The translations under genes were made by a program, and so were the position numbers. The notes under the pieces are model-generated. The model searched no databases and was not told the origin of the DNA. It saw only the letters and a list, made by a program, of their open reading frames with translations. This document shows, piece by piece, positions 20,076 through 31,044 of a stretch of DNA of 64,000 nucleotides (within the stretch, counting starts at the first letter, position 1; each line of letters starts with the position of its first letter). Source of the DNA: Pseudeuparius sepicola. Its lineage: Eukaryota; Arthropoda; Insecta; Coleoptera; Anthribidae. Location of the stretch: positions 41,199,787-41,263,786 of the forward strand of contig OY987298.1 in assembly GCA_963920635.1 (NCBI GenBank). The letters run 5' to 3'.

Positions 20076-23000
20076 AAAAACATTTATTTATTTATAAGAA
20101 TTTCATTTTAAAGTAACTTGTTTTTATATTTTATTTATAGACATATTGTTTTTTTTTACTCGGATATTATTAAATACCATGATTTGGGTGTCGTTGGTAT
20201 TCGAAACGACCTAAGCGGAAAGTACGATAATTTTAAACAACTGGACTAGAGATGTTGGCTAATGTTGACGTTCTTATTTCAGAGGAAGTGGAACACCCAC
20301 AGAACACAACCACCTTACAATAAGAGCGTCTCGATGGAGTATCAGTGAACTAGTTGAATCAAGTTCGTTATATCAAGAAAAATATCGTTCTCAGTGGTGT
20401 CGAGGTCCACGAAATCATATAAGCCCCCTAGTTAAGTATTTAATAAAGCACCCAAAAATCTAAAGGTCACGTAAGCAGTCGTTTCATTTATTTTTCTCGC
20501 TGTTCTTATCCCTTAAGGTGTCTACGGTCAAAACTAACCGTTAACATTTGTCCATAATTTCCGCATGCATTTTGCAGAACATTCGCCTATAATACAAAAT
20601 AATCTTGTACTGAAAACATTTCTTTAAATTTATGAAAGTTTCGTACATGTGGCAACAAAGCTAACGCATTGACGGTAAGCGTCGTAGGATGCCTCATACA
20701 CCACGTTTGACGCAAGTCAGTGGCAGTGGTAACTAGGGGAGCAAGCAGGTAAAAATGCGGTTTAGAAAAAAAAATCCCGCTTAAAAAAATTACCTAATTG
20801 TGATTTCACTTTCAGGGTATTTTACCCTACCTACTGTTAAAATTAATGTAGTTATGAACAAATCACCCTGTATTATCGTTGACTATTCTGACCCAACGAT
20901 ATTATGTTTTCCTGCGGGTTGAAATAACAGGTAAGGTATAACCTTAAAAATTGTCCAACCGAAGTTAGTTTATCCTTGTTCACTATCTGACTAAAAATAT
21001 CATAAACGGCCTAAAGATTAGTTATTGTTTATTTTGACTTCCAACGGATAATTCACGATAAATACTATTATATTTTTTTAAGGTTTCTCTAGCGTATTTC
21101 CAGTTATTGATTTATTGAATACGGGTCCTGTTCGAGTTCGAGTCAAGCTGCAGTGGGGGGTAGCCGCTTAATCGAAGTATACTTGGTATCAGTATCCATT
21201 TTATTGTGAGCATTAATTGTTATAATCTTCCATGCTATTTGGAAAAGATGAGCATGGAATATTTTATGAAGCTTCTAGGTTTTCTATTCTGCTAAAATGT
21301 ATTACCCGAAATTATGCGGACGATTGTATGAACTTTCAATTTTTCCGCCTACTCTTCTGTCTGCTACATAGGAAAATAAGAAGAGGACATTCTAATCCCT
21401 CGTATTATAGACGTACTCGGTTCTCGTAAAGCTTCCAAACCCTGTTTGTCACCGCGAAAAAGAAATCGTGTGCAGCCATTTAATATTATTAACTCGGCGT
21501 TTGCTCCTTGCTATTCTAGAGACGGAACTCTAATTCCCGGAAATACAAGGATTCTGCGCCGTTGATTTCTATTAATCCCACTTTCTGTTGGATCTCATTC
21601 CAACTTCCCCACCGGTTCCCTGCTATGTTTAGTTAGAGCAGCAAAATAATAGAGATGGAAGAAAAATATCAAATGGGAAATTCTTATAAATCAAAAGCCA
21701 TGTGTTTGAAAACGAGTTATTATTATTTGATTGATAACAATATTCATTATTTAAAAATGGATATGTTACACGGTGATTAATTGTCACAAATTTTGCTTTG
21801 TCTACGTCTCCCTCCGTAACTACATTTTACATACTCGCCAGCACACCCGAAAGCGTTAAATGATCGAGGCGCCCTGTTAGTTTGATTAGTGGGTAAATAA
21901 GTGTTGCTAGGTACAAAAAGTATTGCCTACCAACTTACGTAGCAAGGACCTTAAAATCATATGCAGTAGCGTAATTCTCAAGTATTGTCAGACTCCCACG
22001 TTTCGACTAACTTCTATCCTTAGCTATCTACTAACGAAAGTTAGTCACGGCGCCGTCAGGAAGAAATGTTTCGTTGATTATGTTCTATCCGAGTACTCCA
22101 ACGTCTCCGAGGCTTTGCCTACTTACTAACGTGCTAGATTAATCTGACTAACCATTATGTATCATTAGTAGCTACGACGCGTGACCACAATTAATTATTA
22201 GGCTTCAGATAATAATAATAATATGTCAAGGTACAGTTGTTATTAGGTATAAAAAAAACTTGGGAAATTTTGCAAGATACAGGCAAGGTAGATACAGCGC
22301 GCGTACTTGGGCGTTACGAGGTGCGAGACAGGAGACGTTGCGCGCAACTTTGAAACGCTAATAAACTATTGCTCATCTCATAGAAATAGTTATTCAGACA
22401 AATATAATAGGTGATTTTGTAGTGAACAACTGTTAAGAAAATTTCGCGCTGTAGTTAGCTGAAAAAAGATATTTAATGTGAAAAAAATGCAACCCCTTTT
22501 TTCGATTATTTTCTTAGAACTTGTTATAAGTATATGCAAAATTCAAAAAAATGTCATGAACAGAAAATTGCAGAGCACCTTTTTTCCTTCAAAAATTGTG
22601 ACGGCAATTTTTTTTGCTGAAATTAGCTCTTATCGGCGAAAAACTAATTTAGCCCTAAATTCAAACCTGCAAGGGGTTAATGGTTGAAAACTCGGATTTA
22701 AGCTTTCTATTTGGTGTACTATCGATGGAAAAAAAAAATCTCACCCATTGAATTGCATTATCAGCCGTATAACTTCGATTAACCTTACTGCGGATTAATT
22801 TGTTACTGTTGGTCAATTAAAGCTTATTATAAAAGCTTATATAAGACAGGTGTCCGTATTTCCTAGAATAAATGCAGATTCCTTAATTTTTATCCTATTT
22901 CCTATTTCTTCTTTGGTTGGGCTACCCAACAAAATCCTATGATTATTATTAAAAGAGTGTTCTCATATTTTTAACTTTTAAATTTGATTTTGCCGGATAT

Positions 23001-24800
23001 AACTTTAATGTTCTTTTAAACGAACGTTAAATGGCCTACAAGAAATTTTATAAATGCAATTTTGGGTTTCATTTTAACTAGCTTCGATCTTAATGCATTT
23101 TTCGTTTTTGGTAAAATATTATTACCGCAGTTATACATAGAGAAGTTAGTATAGGTACAATAACAGACAGCTGGTTAGGTTATTTGTTCTGTTGTAATGG
23201 CACATTGACTTGACATTTATCATTCTGTCATTTCACTTTGACTTGACAATATCTTTGAGATATTAGGAATATTTATTCTCCTAAAGCTCAGAAAACAAAG
23301 TTTGAATTTATTTTTTAATTAGGTAATGTAAGTTTCGTTCTTTTAATGTCAGGCATTGATGAATTTTCCTGGCGACTTGAAAAAGCTGTATTTTAATCAG
23401 TTTGGTTCAATTTTCGCAAAAAAAACAAACAATTAAAAATTAGATGGATCTGTTTGGTTAAGGCACGTAAGCTGGCAAAAAGTTCCTACCACTACGCTTC
23501 AAATTGATTGCAAGAGATAAAATATAAAATAAACTCCCAAATGCCTACCTACTGGGATTTCTAAAATATGAATTATTAATTTCATAATTTTAGTTTTTCT
23601 GACAGGGGTTGTTTGTTTTTACCTAACTTTGCTGCCTCAACATTGCACATGCTGAAGAAATCCTAAAATATTTTCCCAAGAAACCTGAAACAGACAGAGT
23701 TTCCCTAAAGCACCCCGTTTACTTTAATTAAAGTCTGTATCCAAATAAATATTCAGTCGTATTGAATTGTAGGCTTAATTCTCTCCGCTAAATTCATTTC
23801 CATGCCATTAGTATTCTCGATCCAATGGGGGAAAATTTAACTTTTTCCTGCCTGCCCTGCACCAGCCTCCGGCCGGAATCCCTCACAGCTGAAAATAGCT
23901 TTAAATTTAAAAATTAATGAAATGCTCTCCAGCGAGTGTGCTCTCCGCCCGGGATAATGAAAAAATCGTGGGTATGCTGCAAAAGGTGACCAAGTCAAAT
24001 ATCGCCAATTATTATTTGTTTCTATGGCCAATCACAATGGCTATTATTTGTGTACAAAGGGCGTTATATGTTATGTAGGATATAATATTATAACTTACTA
24101 ACGCCCGTGGTCATACAATGCTTTATTTTTCACTAATTAGGTAATATGTTTTTATCAATTCAAAACAGAAGATTTTGCATTTGAATATAGTATAGGGAAG
24201 TCTGTGGTTGTGATGTAAATCAATTTTGCTAAGGGTATGTTTACTTTGAGTGTTTCACGAGCATCCTGTCAGTTACCTATCGTTGGTAATAAATTATTAT
24301 ATGGGAATGGAAGAAATTCCGCAAAATACAGTGTGTCCCAATTTCATACTGGCCACCTCGGAAATGTATACAGAGGGTCAAGGAAAACAAATGGCCTCTA
24401 CTTTTGTATTGGTAGTCTCAAGGTATTCAAAATAACCAGAAATTTGGATAGTTTGTATACTATCCGGTTAGTCTATAAACTAGCCTGATAAGATACCTCT
24501 TATAAAATAATACCGTATTTGGTCGGGGTAAGTAGGTACTTCATATATACTATGATTCTTTAAAGTAGCGAAAATTCAAGAAACCCTTTTAGCGATTTTT
24601 TACACTTTATAGCAAATTTGGCAAAAAATAACTCAAAAGGGTTCTTTTTACACACATTTTATTCCTACAGTAACAAAGACCCAAAATAGAATCAATCGCA
24701 TTAAGCTTGCAGCTTGCCATGTGGATTATTATGATTAAAACAAATAAGTTAGGACCACATGTCATTGTGTTAATAATTCTAGACACATTACCTACCTTCT
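20076..24800. other. Long stretch without a supported gene
   Basis: I see no coding exon with family motifs in these 4.7 kb. The stretch holds the second copy of the 14-kb dispersed repeat (21357-21615). Around 22478-22680 an A+T-rich block starts with CAACCCCTTTTTT and closes with CAAGGGGTTAATGG, possibly the ends of a small element. 23840-23950 is G+C-richer, without structure. The remaining sequence looks unique. Confidence 0.4.
21357..21615 (+). repeat. Second copy of the dispersed repeat at 14030-14390
   Basis: CTGTCTGCTACAT, AAGCTTCCAAACCCTGTTTGTCACCGCG, AAATCGTGTGCAGCCATTTAAT, CTATTCTAGAGACGGAA and AAATACAAGGATTCT follow the same order as the copy at 14 kb. Divergence and small gaps indicate old insertions. 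Class unknown. Confidence 0.6.
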
Positions 24801-24809
24801 GACTAGGCT

Positions 24810-25090
24810 CGTGACTAGGCCTGCTTTAGTTTTTTGAAAGCAGGCTTGAGCTTTTGAACATTTTCACTCCTACTCAGTTTTTCATCTTGAATAACTTTCT
24901 TTAATAACATTTTGACGTGAAAACTACAGAAAAGACACTTTTTGAAGAAAGAAGTGGAAGGAAAGGCTAAAATTCAAAGAAGGCCTAAACTTTTGAAGTT
25001 TCGCAAACCTGCTCAACTTTTCGTTCTGAACAAATTTTCTTACTAGCATTTTGTCGTAGAACAGAGTATCTAAAATGAGATAATGCAAAA
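24810..25090 (+). repeat. Dispersed repeat related to 61030-61400
   Basis: CAGTTTTTCATCTTGAATAA, CTTTAATAACATTTTGACGTGAAAACTACAG and a later inverted AGGCCTAAACTTTTGAAGTTT segment match the block at 61 kb, including its foldback layout. The arms here are more diverged. No coding potential. Confidence 0.55.
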
Positions 25091-25530
25091 GAATATACCG
25101 GGCACTGCCTGCGATGTACGTCATCCACTCTTCTTGTTAAGGCAAGTGCTCTTTTTCAAACGTTAAAAATGCATGCACCTTACACCAAATTTGGTAGTTC
25201 TGATTTTTTCTGAGTTGTTTATGATGTTAATCCAATGAATATTCCAAGTTCTCCATCTCTGAATCCGACCGCAACTTTGTCAAAAATCCAAAGAAAATGC
25301 GAAATTTTTTACCTTCTTTGAGTTGTTGTCGTTTTTGACCGTGAACAATTACTTTTTCGATAATAATCTCCATATACAAAATTTATATTTTTTTCAATTT
25401 TATAATTATTAGCGAATTCAGACTATTGAAGGCCTTCTTTTTTGGAAATTACCCCTCTTCAATAGAGGTCAAAGGAGACACACAGATAACCCCTTCTTCG
25501 TTCCCAAGAAATCTGAAAACTCTGAAACTA

Positions 25531-26436
25531 AACTCCTGGCCAAAATTAACGCACCAACATAAATCCTACAGAAATTGGGGATGGAAAATTGGAAACTAAA
25601 TAAAAAGCAAAAAAAATTGCGTTATTTAATTAGATTAACGGTAGTATAAATGCTCAAAGCCTACTAATTATATTCTTGGTAGACACGAAAAATAGTTTAA
25701 AATAAAATTTGAAATTTTGTATGTTGGTGCGTTAATTTTGTCCAGGAGTAGGGTTTCATCAAGTCAAGTAGCTTGACATTTTAACAAATTACTTGACTTG
25801 ACTTGAAAATCAAGCTTTTGACAAATTAAATACTTGACTTGACTTGATATTGGAAAATTACTACTTGACTTGAACTTGACTTGATTTCAAGTCAAGTCAA
25901 GTCAAATAGCTTGAATATCAAGTCAAGCCATGAATCTCTAAAATTGGCGATAAAATAAAATTTACTTGTGAACATGTTTATTTATTATTATTATTAACAC
26001 ACAAAACAAGAACCAAGTTTCCGAGAAAAATGTTTATATATTAAGAAAAAAAAGTGCTTTGAATGGTGTTAACGTGAAACAATTAGAAGTTTTTGTTGTC
26101 TATGACACAGACACCCAAATAGAAGTTTTTTTTTACTATACACATAGTTTTGGTACGGACTTAAAATAGTTTATTTTTGTTCTTTCCTAGTTTTGCGAAA
26201 AAAGTGTACATGCAAAGGTTTGTTATTATTATTTACTGATAATAAAATTTGAAATTGATAAAAATCAAGTAATCAAGTAGCTTCAAGAAAAACTTGATTT
26301 TTCAATTACTTGAGAAATAAATACTTGACTTGACTTGATATTGGAAAATTACTACTTGACTTGAACTTGACTTGATTTCAAGTCAAGTCAAGTAGCTTGA
26401 ATATCAAGTCAAGCCATGAATCTCTATCCAGGAGTA
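25531..26436. mobile_element. Tc1-type MITE, split by a hAT at its right end
   Basis: Ends AACTCCTGGCCAAAATTAAC (25531) and, on the opposite strand, TACTCCTGGACAAAATTAAC are inverted repeats followed by GCACCAACATA. TA flanks both sides (25529-25530 and 26437-26438). The interior has no transposase. The same terminal word closes the Tc1-like relic at 30359, so the MITE was very likely moved by that family. The last bases of the right end lie beyond the hAT at 25749-26426. The MITE proper is about 220 bp. Confidence 0.8.
25749..26426. mobile_element. Non-autonomous hAT built of CAAGT/ACTTG words
   Basis: The 8-bp word TCCAGGAG flanks the element exactly (25741-25748 and 26427-26434). The ends TAGGGTTTCATC and, in complement, TAGAGATTCATGG fit the hAT YARNG terminus. 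The arms are dominated by CTTGACTTGA and TCAAGTCAAGT words. A ~115-bp block (25827-25940) is repeated at 26318-26426. The dense palindromic words may be transposase-binding sites. No coding capacity. This element interrupts the right end of the Tc1-type MITE. Confidence 0.85.
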
Positions 26437-26595
26437 TACTATATTCATCGACCAGTATTGATGCACCTTGCACAGATGTGGGGATGTTATAACAAAATGC
26501 TAGTTATGAACAAATCACTTTTATTTGAATTTGAGTACGGTAATATTTTTTAAAAAAGTAAAATATTATATCAATGAAGTTTTGCTCTCTTTAAT

Positions 26596-27195
26596 GGTCC
26601 TGATTGAGCAGTATCATCAGCATCAGCAGGATCTTCTGGGCGCGGATTGTCGACATCGGAGACTGGCGTCCGCAAAAAATCGTCCTGCTCATCGTCGAAC
26701 AGGTCATTTTTTCTGGAATGTCGCAGTCGAATCAAAAATCGATGTCTGGCACATTTTAACAGGAGAGTCTGACTGCAGTGGACGCAAACTGCCGAGCATC
26801 TTAGTTAAGCGGGCCCTGCAAAAAGCTAGTAACACAGATCGCCGAGGTTCTGTGTATAATGTTGGCTGTCATAAAAGTAACAATTATCCACTCGCCCGAT
26901 GCTTCAGCTACTTCGTCAGGTGTAGCATTGGCGTCTAGAAAAGTGGCAGTCTTCTTTTTGAGATCTGGATGTTTTTCTATCATAGATATTATCATAATTT
27001 TTCCTTGGCCAAAGAACAATGACGTCCAGTCACATCCTGTGAAATTGTGGAAGAAAAGAAGGAGCTCAGGTTTTGATTTGCATTTCCAGTAAGAATAATC
27101 AACAAATCGATGTCCTTACCGGCGATTATCACAGCTATAGGCCAGAGAGGCCGCTATTGTGACGATCAGTCTGTCAGCGTCTTCCTCTAACTTCA
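26596..27195 (-). pseudogene. Relic of the transposon-associated HxxTGCDxTS/LPP family
   Basis: Reading down the minus strand: ADRLIVTIAASLA near 27165, GKDIDLLIILTGNANQN near 27110, HNFTGCDWTSLFFGQGKI near 27045, then a stretch ending GPLN and a short Cys/His-containing tail. A final acidic part (DLFDDEQDDFLR) stops near 26576. In the family I recall, a DADtlIv block, DtDLLvmL and HalTGCDtTS..fg.GK precede the LPP..HxLR segment that survives at 11 kb, so the two relics come from different ends of the same kind of protein. Stops and frame changes make it non-functional. The acidic D-rich motifs suggest a nuclease fold; that is inference. Confidence 0.55.
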
Positions 27196-27199
27196 GGAC

Positions 27200-27920
27200 T
27201 TAGATGTTGTGTGAAATGAAAATGGAACGAATTTTGTTTTCTTTTATTTGACAAAAACTGATTTTGGAAAGTATCAGGCATGGCTGTTTCATCGAAGATT
27301 AATGCAGCAATTGTGGAAATCCCGATAACCATCTTCATCCACCGTTTAATTTTAAAACGCTGTATCTCTAAAACTATTTAGCCTACATACACCATTCTAG
27401 TGTCAAACTGTGGCAAATTTAGTTCACCTTAGAAAAGTATGGGGAGGTTATTGTCGAAAAGTAATCCTTCACAATCAAGAACAACTGAAATAAGTTTAAA
27501 CTTTTTGTTGCTTTCTGGATAAAGTTGCCTTCGGCTTCCGAGGTCGAAATCTCGAAATATTCATTGGATTAACATCATAAAACTGTGCAAAAATCAGAAC
27601 TACCAAATTCGATGTAAGGTACCCTCCCCCCTTTGAAGCTCCAAGAATATTGGACTATTACACAGTAAGCCATTATAGTACTTTTTTTTATATATCAGTT
27701 GGCCTTGGCGAAATGCAAAGAAACCAAACGTCAGACGCGTTCATCGCCTGTAAAACGTGGCCAAATATTCAAAACCCAGCCAATAAAGTATCATTCAACG
27801 TTTCAGCCTCATTGTGGAATTGTTATCTATAACAACGCAATCTTTCAGTATAACTAACTAGTATTTTGGTCTGTCTGAACATCAATATTATTTTTATGTC
27901 AGCTGCATGTTATGCGCCAG
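27200..27920. other. No supported gene
   Basis: A+T-rich sequence with no family motif in any frame. The frame at 27650-27832 is short and featureless. CAAATTCGATGTAAGG near 27605 resembles the complement of a piece near 25170-25200 (ACCTTACACCAAATTTGG), which hints at a further old repeat pair. Confidence 0.35.
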
Positions 27921-28144
27921 CGAGGTAGAGCGATCGTTCAATTCAAAGAACGGCGCGCGCGGTCGTCTCATGGATGGGTGACTTCGTTCTTTAGTTGTTT
28001 TACCTGATAAAACTTTTTTTTGTTTCAAAAAATATATAATATGTACCTCGGCATAGTTTCTTTTTACGACTCATGTGGTCAGAGGCCTCGGCAACTAAAT
28101 TCCACATAAAAAGTTAAACTTCAATGCTTTGGTACATAAATAAC
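27921..28144 (+). mobile_element. 5S rRNA-headed SINE (copy 1)
   Basis: The head (CGAGGTAGAGCGATCG, then AAAGAACGGCGCGCGCGGTC and CATGGATGGGTGAC at 27969-27982) follows the internal promoter region of animal 5S rRNA genes: a CCGATC region, a box-A-like AAGCA.CG.CGGGCGCGGT and the intermediate element TGGATGGGTGAC. The body runs through GTACCTCGGCA to a tail shared with the copies at 2600 and 56371 (CCTCGGCAACTAAATTCC through GGTACATAAATAAC). It is not a tRNA-derived SINE. The 3' end touches the start of the 575-bp tandem array. Confidence 0.75.
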
Positions 28145-28266
28145 GTATGTCCTAAAAGTTTTCGCATAACATTCAACGACTTTAAATAAAAGGAGAAATA
28201 AAATAATATCAAGTTGCCTTTGGAAACAAAACATTGCTTACGTTGTTGACTTTGAGTTGACAGTAT

Positions 28267-28660
28267 CTACAAATTGGTTGGACGGGTGCCCAATGCTGAA
28301 ATATTCCTAATATTATCTGGGCACTCCTCTACGTTGTTCGTATAAAACCCATCATTTCCCTTTATTTCAGAGTTGCTTAAAGTGAAATACTTTTCGTCGT
28401 CTAAGGTAATGATTTTTTCATTTGCAAAATGCACCCGCCTCGGTTGACGGCAGCATCGTGGAATACGTAGCCGTTGGCCTAGGGTGTATTTTGGGCACTT
28501 ACGTCTTTTTCTATATTTCAGACCGTTCCTCTTCAATTTTAATGATACTGCACTCTTTTAACTTTGGTGTTGACGAGCCAGTCTTCTCACTGACATCCCA
28601 ACTCGGTTTTTTGCTCTTCTCACCAACCTCCCTGTCCTTTCTGCTCTAAATACCCTTGGT
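28267..28660 (-). pseudogene. Tc1/mariner-like transposase fragment, unit 1
   Basis: The minus strand reads NRVGMSVRRLARQHQ (end of a helix-turn-helix), then after a frame change LKRNGLKYRKRRKCPKYTLG, CCRQPRRVHFANE, and ITLDDEKYFTLSNSEIKGND with GFYTNN. The LDDEKYFT motif carries the first catalytic Asp of IS630/Tc1/mariner transposases. The frame then drifts into IRNISALGTRPTNL and stops at 28267. The second and third catalytic residues are missing. Dead fragment, present three times in the array. Confidence 0.65.
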
Positions 28661-28841
28661 TTTCCACTTTTTGTCACGAAAAATTGGCCAAGCCAACACT
28701 AAAATATTTTAGGTTATGGGGATTATGACCAAGTTTTCGCATAACATTCAACGACTTTAAATAAAAGGATAAATAAAATAATATCAAGTTGCCTTTGGAA
28801 ACAAAACATTGCTTACGTTGTTGACTTTGAGTTGACAGTAT

Positions 28842-29235
28842 CTACAAATTGGTTGGACGGGTGCCCAATGCTGAAATATTCCTAATATTATCTGGGCACT
28901 CCTCTACGTTGTTCGTATAAAACCCATCATTTCCCTTTATTTCAGAGTTGCTTAAAGTGAAATACTTTTCGTCGTCTAAGGTAATGATTTTTTCATTTGC
29001 AAAATGCACCCGCCTCGGTTGACGGCAGCATCGTGGAATACGTAGCCGTTGGCCTAGGGTGTATTTTGGGCACTTACGTCTTTTTCTATATTTCAGACCG
29101 TTCCTCTTCAATTTTAATGATACTGCACTCTTTTAACTTTGGTGTTGACGAGCCAGTCTTCTCACTGACATCCCAACTCGGTTTTTTGCTCTTCTCACCA
29201 ACCTCCCTGTCCTTTCTGCTCTAAATACCCTTGGT
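28842..29235 (-). pseudogene. Tc1/mariner-like transposase fragment, unit 2
   Basis: Identical in protein sequence over its 89-codon frame to the fragment in unit 1, 575 bp upstream. The shared frame break lies at the same place, so the damage predates the duplication. Confidence 0.65.
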
Positions 29236-29416
29236 TTTCCACTTTTTGTCACGAAAAATTGGCCAAGCCAACACTAAAATATTTTAGGTTATGGGGATTA
29301 TGACCAAGTTTTCGCATAACATTCAACGACTTTAAATAAAAGGATAAATAAAATAATATCAAGTTGCCTTTGGAAACAAAACATTGCTTACGTTGTTGAC
29401 TTTGAGTTGACAGTAT

Positions 29417-29810
29417 CTACAAATTGGTTGGACGGGTGCCCAATGCTGAAATATTCCTAATATTATCTGGGCACTCCTCTACGTTGTTCGTATAAAACCC
29501 ATCATTTCCCTTTATTTCAGAGTTGCTTAAAGTGAAATACTTTTCGTCGTCTAAGGTAATGATTTTTTCATTTGCAAAATGCACCCGCCTCGGTTGACGG
29601 CAGCATCGTGGAATACGTAGCCGTTGGCCTAGGGTGTATTTTGGGCACTTACGTCTTTTTCTATATTTCAGACCGTTCCTCTTCAATTTTAATGATACTG
29701 CACTCTTTTAACTTTGGTGTTGACGAGCCAGTCTTCTCACTGACATCCCAACTCGGTTTTTTGCTCTTCTCACCAACCTCCCTGTCCTTTCTGCTCTAAA
29801 TACCCTTGGT
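29417..29810 (-). pseudogene. Tc1/mariner-like transposase fragment, unit 3
   Basis: Third copy, again identical over the 89-codon frame. It is the last unit before the array ends at 29882. Confidence 0.65.
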
Positions 29811-29884
29811 TTTCCACTTTTTGTCACGAAAAATTGGCCAAGCCAACACTAAAATATTTTAGGTTATGGGGATTATGACCAAGT

Positions 29885-30356
29885 CCATAGAACTAATAAT
29901 ATTACAGAAAAAGTGACCATTTTGACTTGATCATCCGTATTTTGTTAAACAGATCACGTATAAAAGTGACCATCTTGACATAGTCACTTTCTGCGGTAGT
30001 ACCACAGTACCGTAGTATATTTTCTGTGGTAGTACTCCGAATTACATTTGACAAATACAATGACTTGATCTGTTTGATCAATTTTTGTTAGTTAGCTGTT
30101 GGATAGCATTGTGGCGTTCGTTTTAAACGAACGAAGAGTAAATTACTCTGCAAATTTTTGTTTATATAAAGTAGTTTAATTTTTAGGGGAGAAACGTCAG
30201 GACTCTTTAGAAAACGTCAAAATACCTAAGTTGAATTTTTCATATAATCGAAACTCTAACGGTTTTCGTTATACAGTACGTCAATTTTTTTCAGTTTTTA
30301 TATTTTCCTAAAGAAGACAACTAATCCAAACATATTTGGTACAGTTTAGAAACAAT
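29885..30356. other. No gene; short direct and inverted repeats
   Basis: AAAAGTGACCAT(T/C)TTGACAT occurs twice (about 29909 and 29963). A hairpin-like pair around GCGGTAGTACCACAG and CTGTGGTAGTAC lies at 29993-30045. No open frame of interest. Confidence 0.45.
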
Positions 30357-30358
30357 AA

Positions 30359-30830
30359 ACTCCTAGACAAAATTAACGCACCACTTTAATTAATCTAAAT
30401 ATTTACAATAAAAACCCAATAATAAGCTAGCATAACTCCAAATTAAAAAAAAAAAACAATCAGCAAAACAGAATAAATGCATCTGGGTCAGCGGTCAGCA
30501 CTAATACCGTGTAGACCCTCCTCTACTTCTTATCCCTGCATTCATGCGTCGAGGCATGCTTGATATCAAATGTTCAACAAAATTTGTTTGCGGAATATTC
30601 TCCCATTCTTCAATAGCGACCTTTATGAGTTGGTTGTGGCAACAGGGGGTCTACGATTTCCAATATTTTTTTAGATATTCCCGTAGATGCTTATAGATTC
30701 ATATCAGGACTATTATAATTATGTGGCCACTGTAATAAAGGGTGGCCAATAACCTGACTAGTTACATGGAGGCGAGCGTTGTCCCGCACGAATTACGTTT
30801 TTACCCTAAGTTATGAATGACACTTTTAAT
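30359..30830 (-). pseudogene. Tc1-like transposon, 3' part
   Basis: On the minus strand DNARLHVTSQVIGH near 30797-30756 carries the second catalytic Asp of Tc1 transposases. After a damaged stretch, the frame ends LIKVAIEEWENIPQTNF, VEHLISSMPRRMNAGI and RGGSTRY, the classic Tc1 C-terminus. The element then closes with AACTCCTAGACAAAATTAAC (from 30357, preceded by TA), the same terminus as the MITE at 25531. The 5' half is gone and the frame is broken around the D-to-E region. Confidence 0.75.
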
Positions 30831-31044
30831 GGAAATATTTTTACATAGATGATGATAATATGGACTGGTTGGTGATCTTAATAATTATAAGGAATACCAA
30901 ACAGAATTTAAAAGTTTATAGCTACTCTTAGACTAAAGTTGCGAATCAAGCTACATCTAATACCATCTTTCATTTTCTTGTAACGTCACAAAAATATCCC
31001 GAATACCCGGAACCATCATATTATCTGATCGCACCGACTGGGTA

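Larger units (their letters stand above)
28158..29882. repeat. Three-copy tandem array, 575-bp unit
   Basis: Units start at 28158, 28733 and 29308, each beginning GTTTTCGCATAACATTCAAC. They are almost identical; the one difference I see is AGGAGAAAT in unit 1 against AGGATAAAT in units 2 and 3. Array length is 3.0 units, ending with AAGT at 29881-29884 before unrelated sequence. Each unit encodes the same decayed piece of a Tc1/mariner-like transposase on the minus strand. The start TATGTCCTAAAAGTTTTCGC looks like a mariner inverted end. Near identity implies a recent duplication, or an assembly duplication. Confidence 0.95.

Noticed and set aside
28422..28649. 75-codon plus-strand frame repeated in each 575-bp unit
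   Set aside because: It overlaps the minus-strand mariner-like fragment, which carries clear family motifs; the plus frame has none.
28158..29882. CRISPR-like array
   Set aside because: Units are 575 bp, contiguous and without spacers; this is a tandem duplication.
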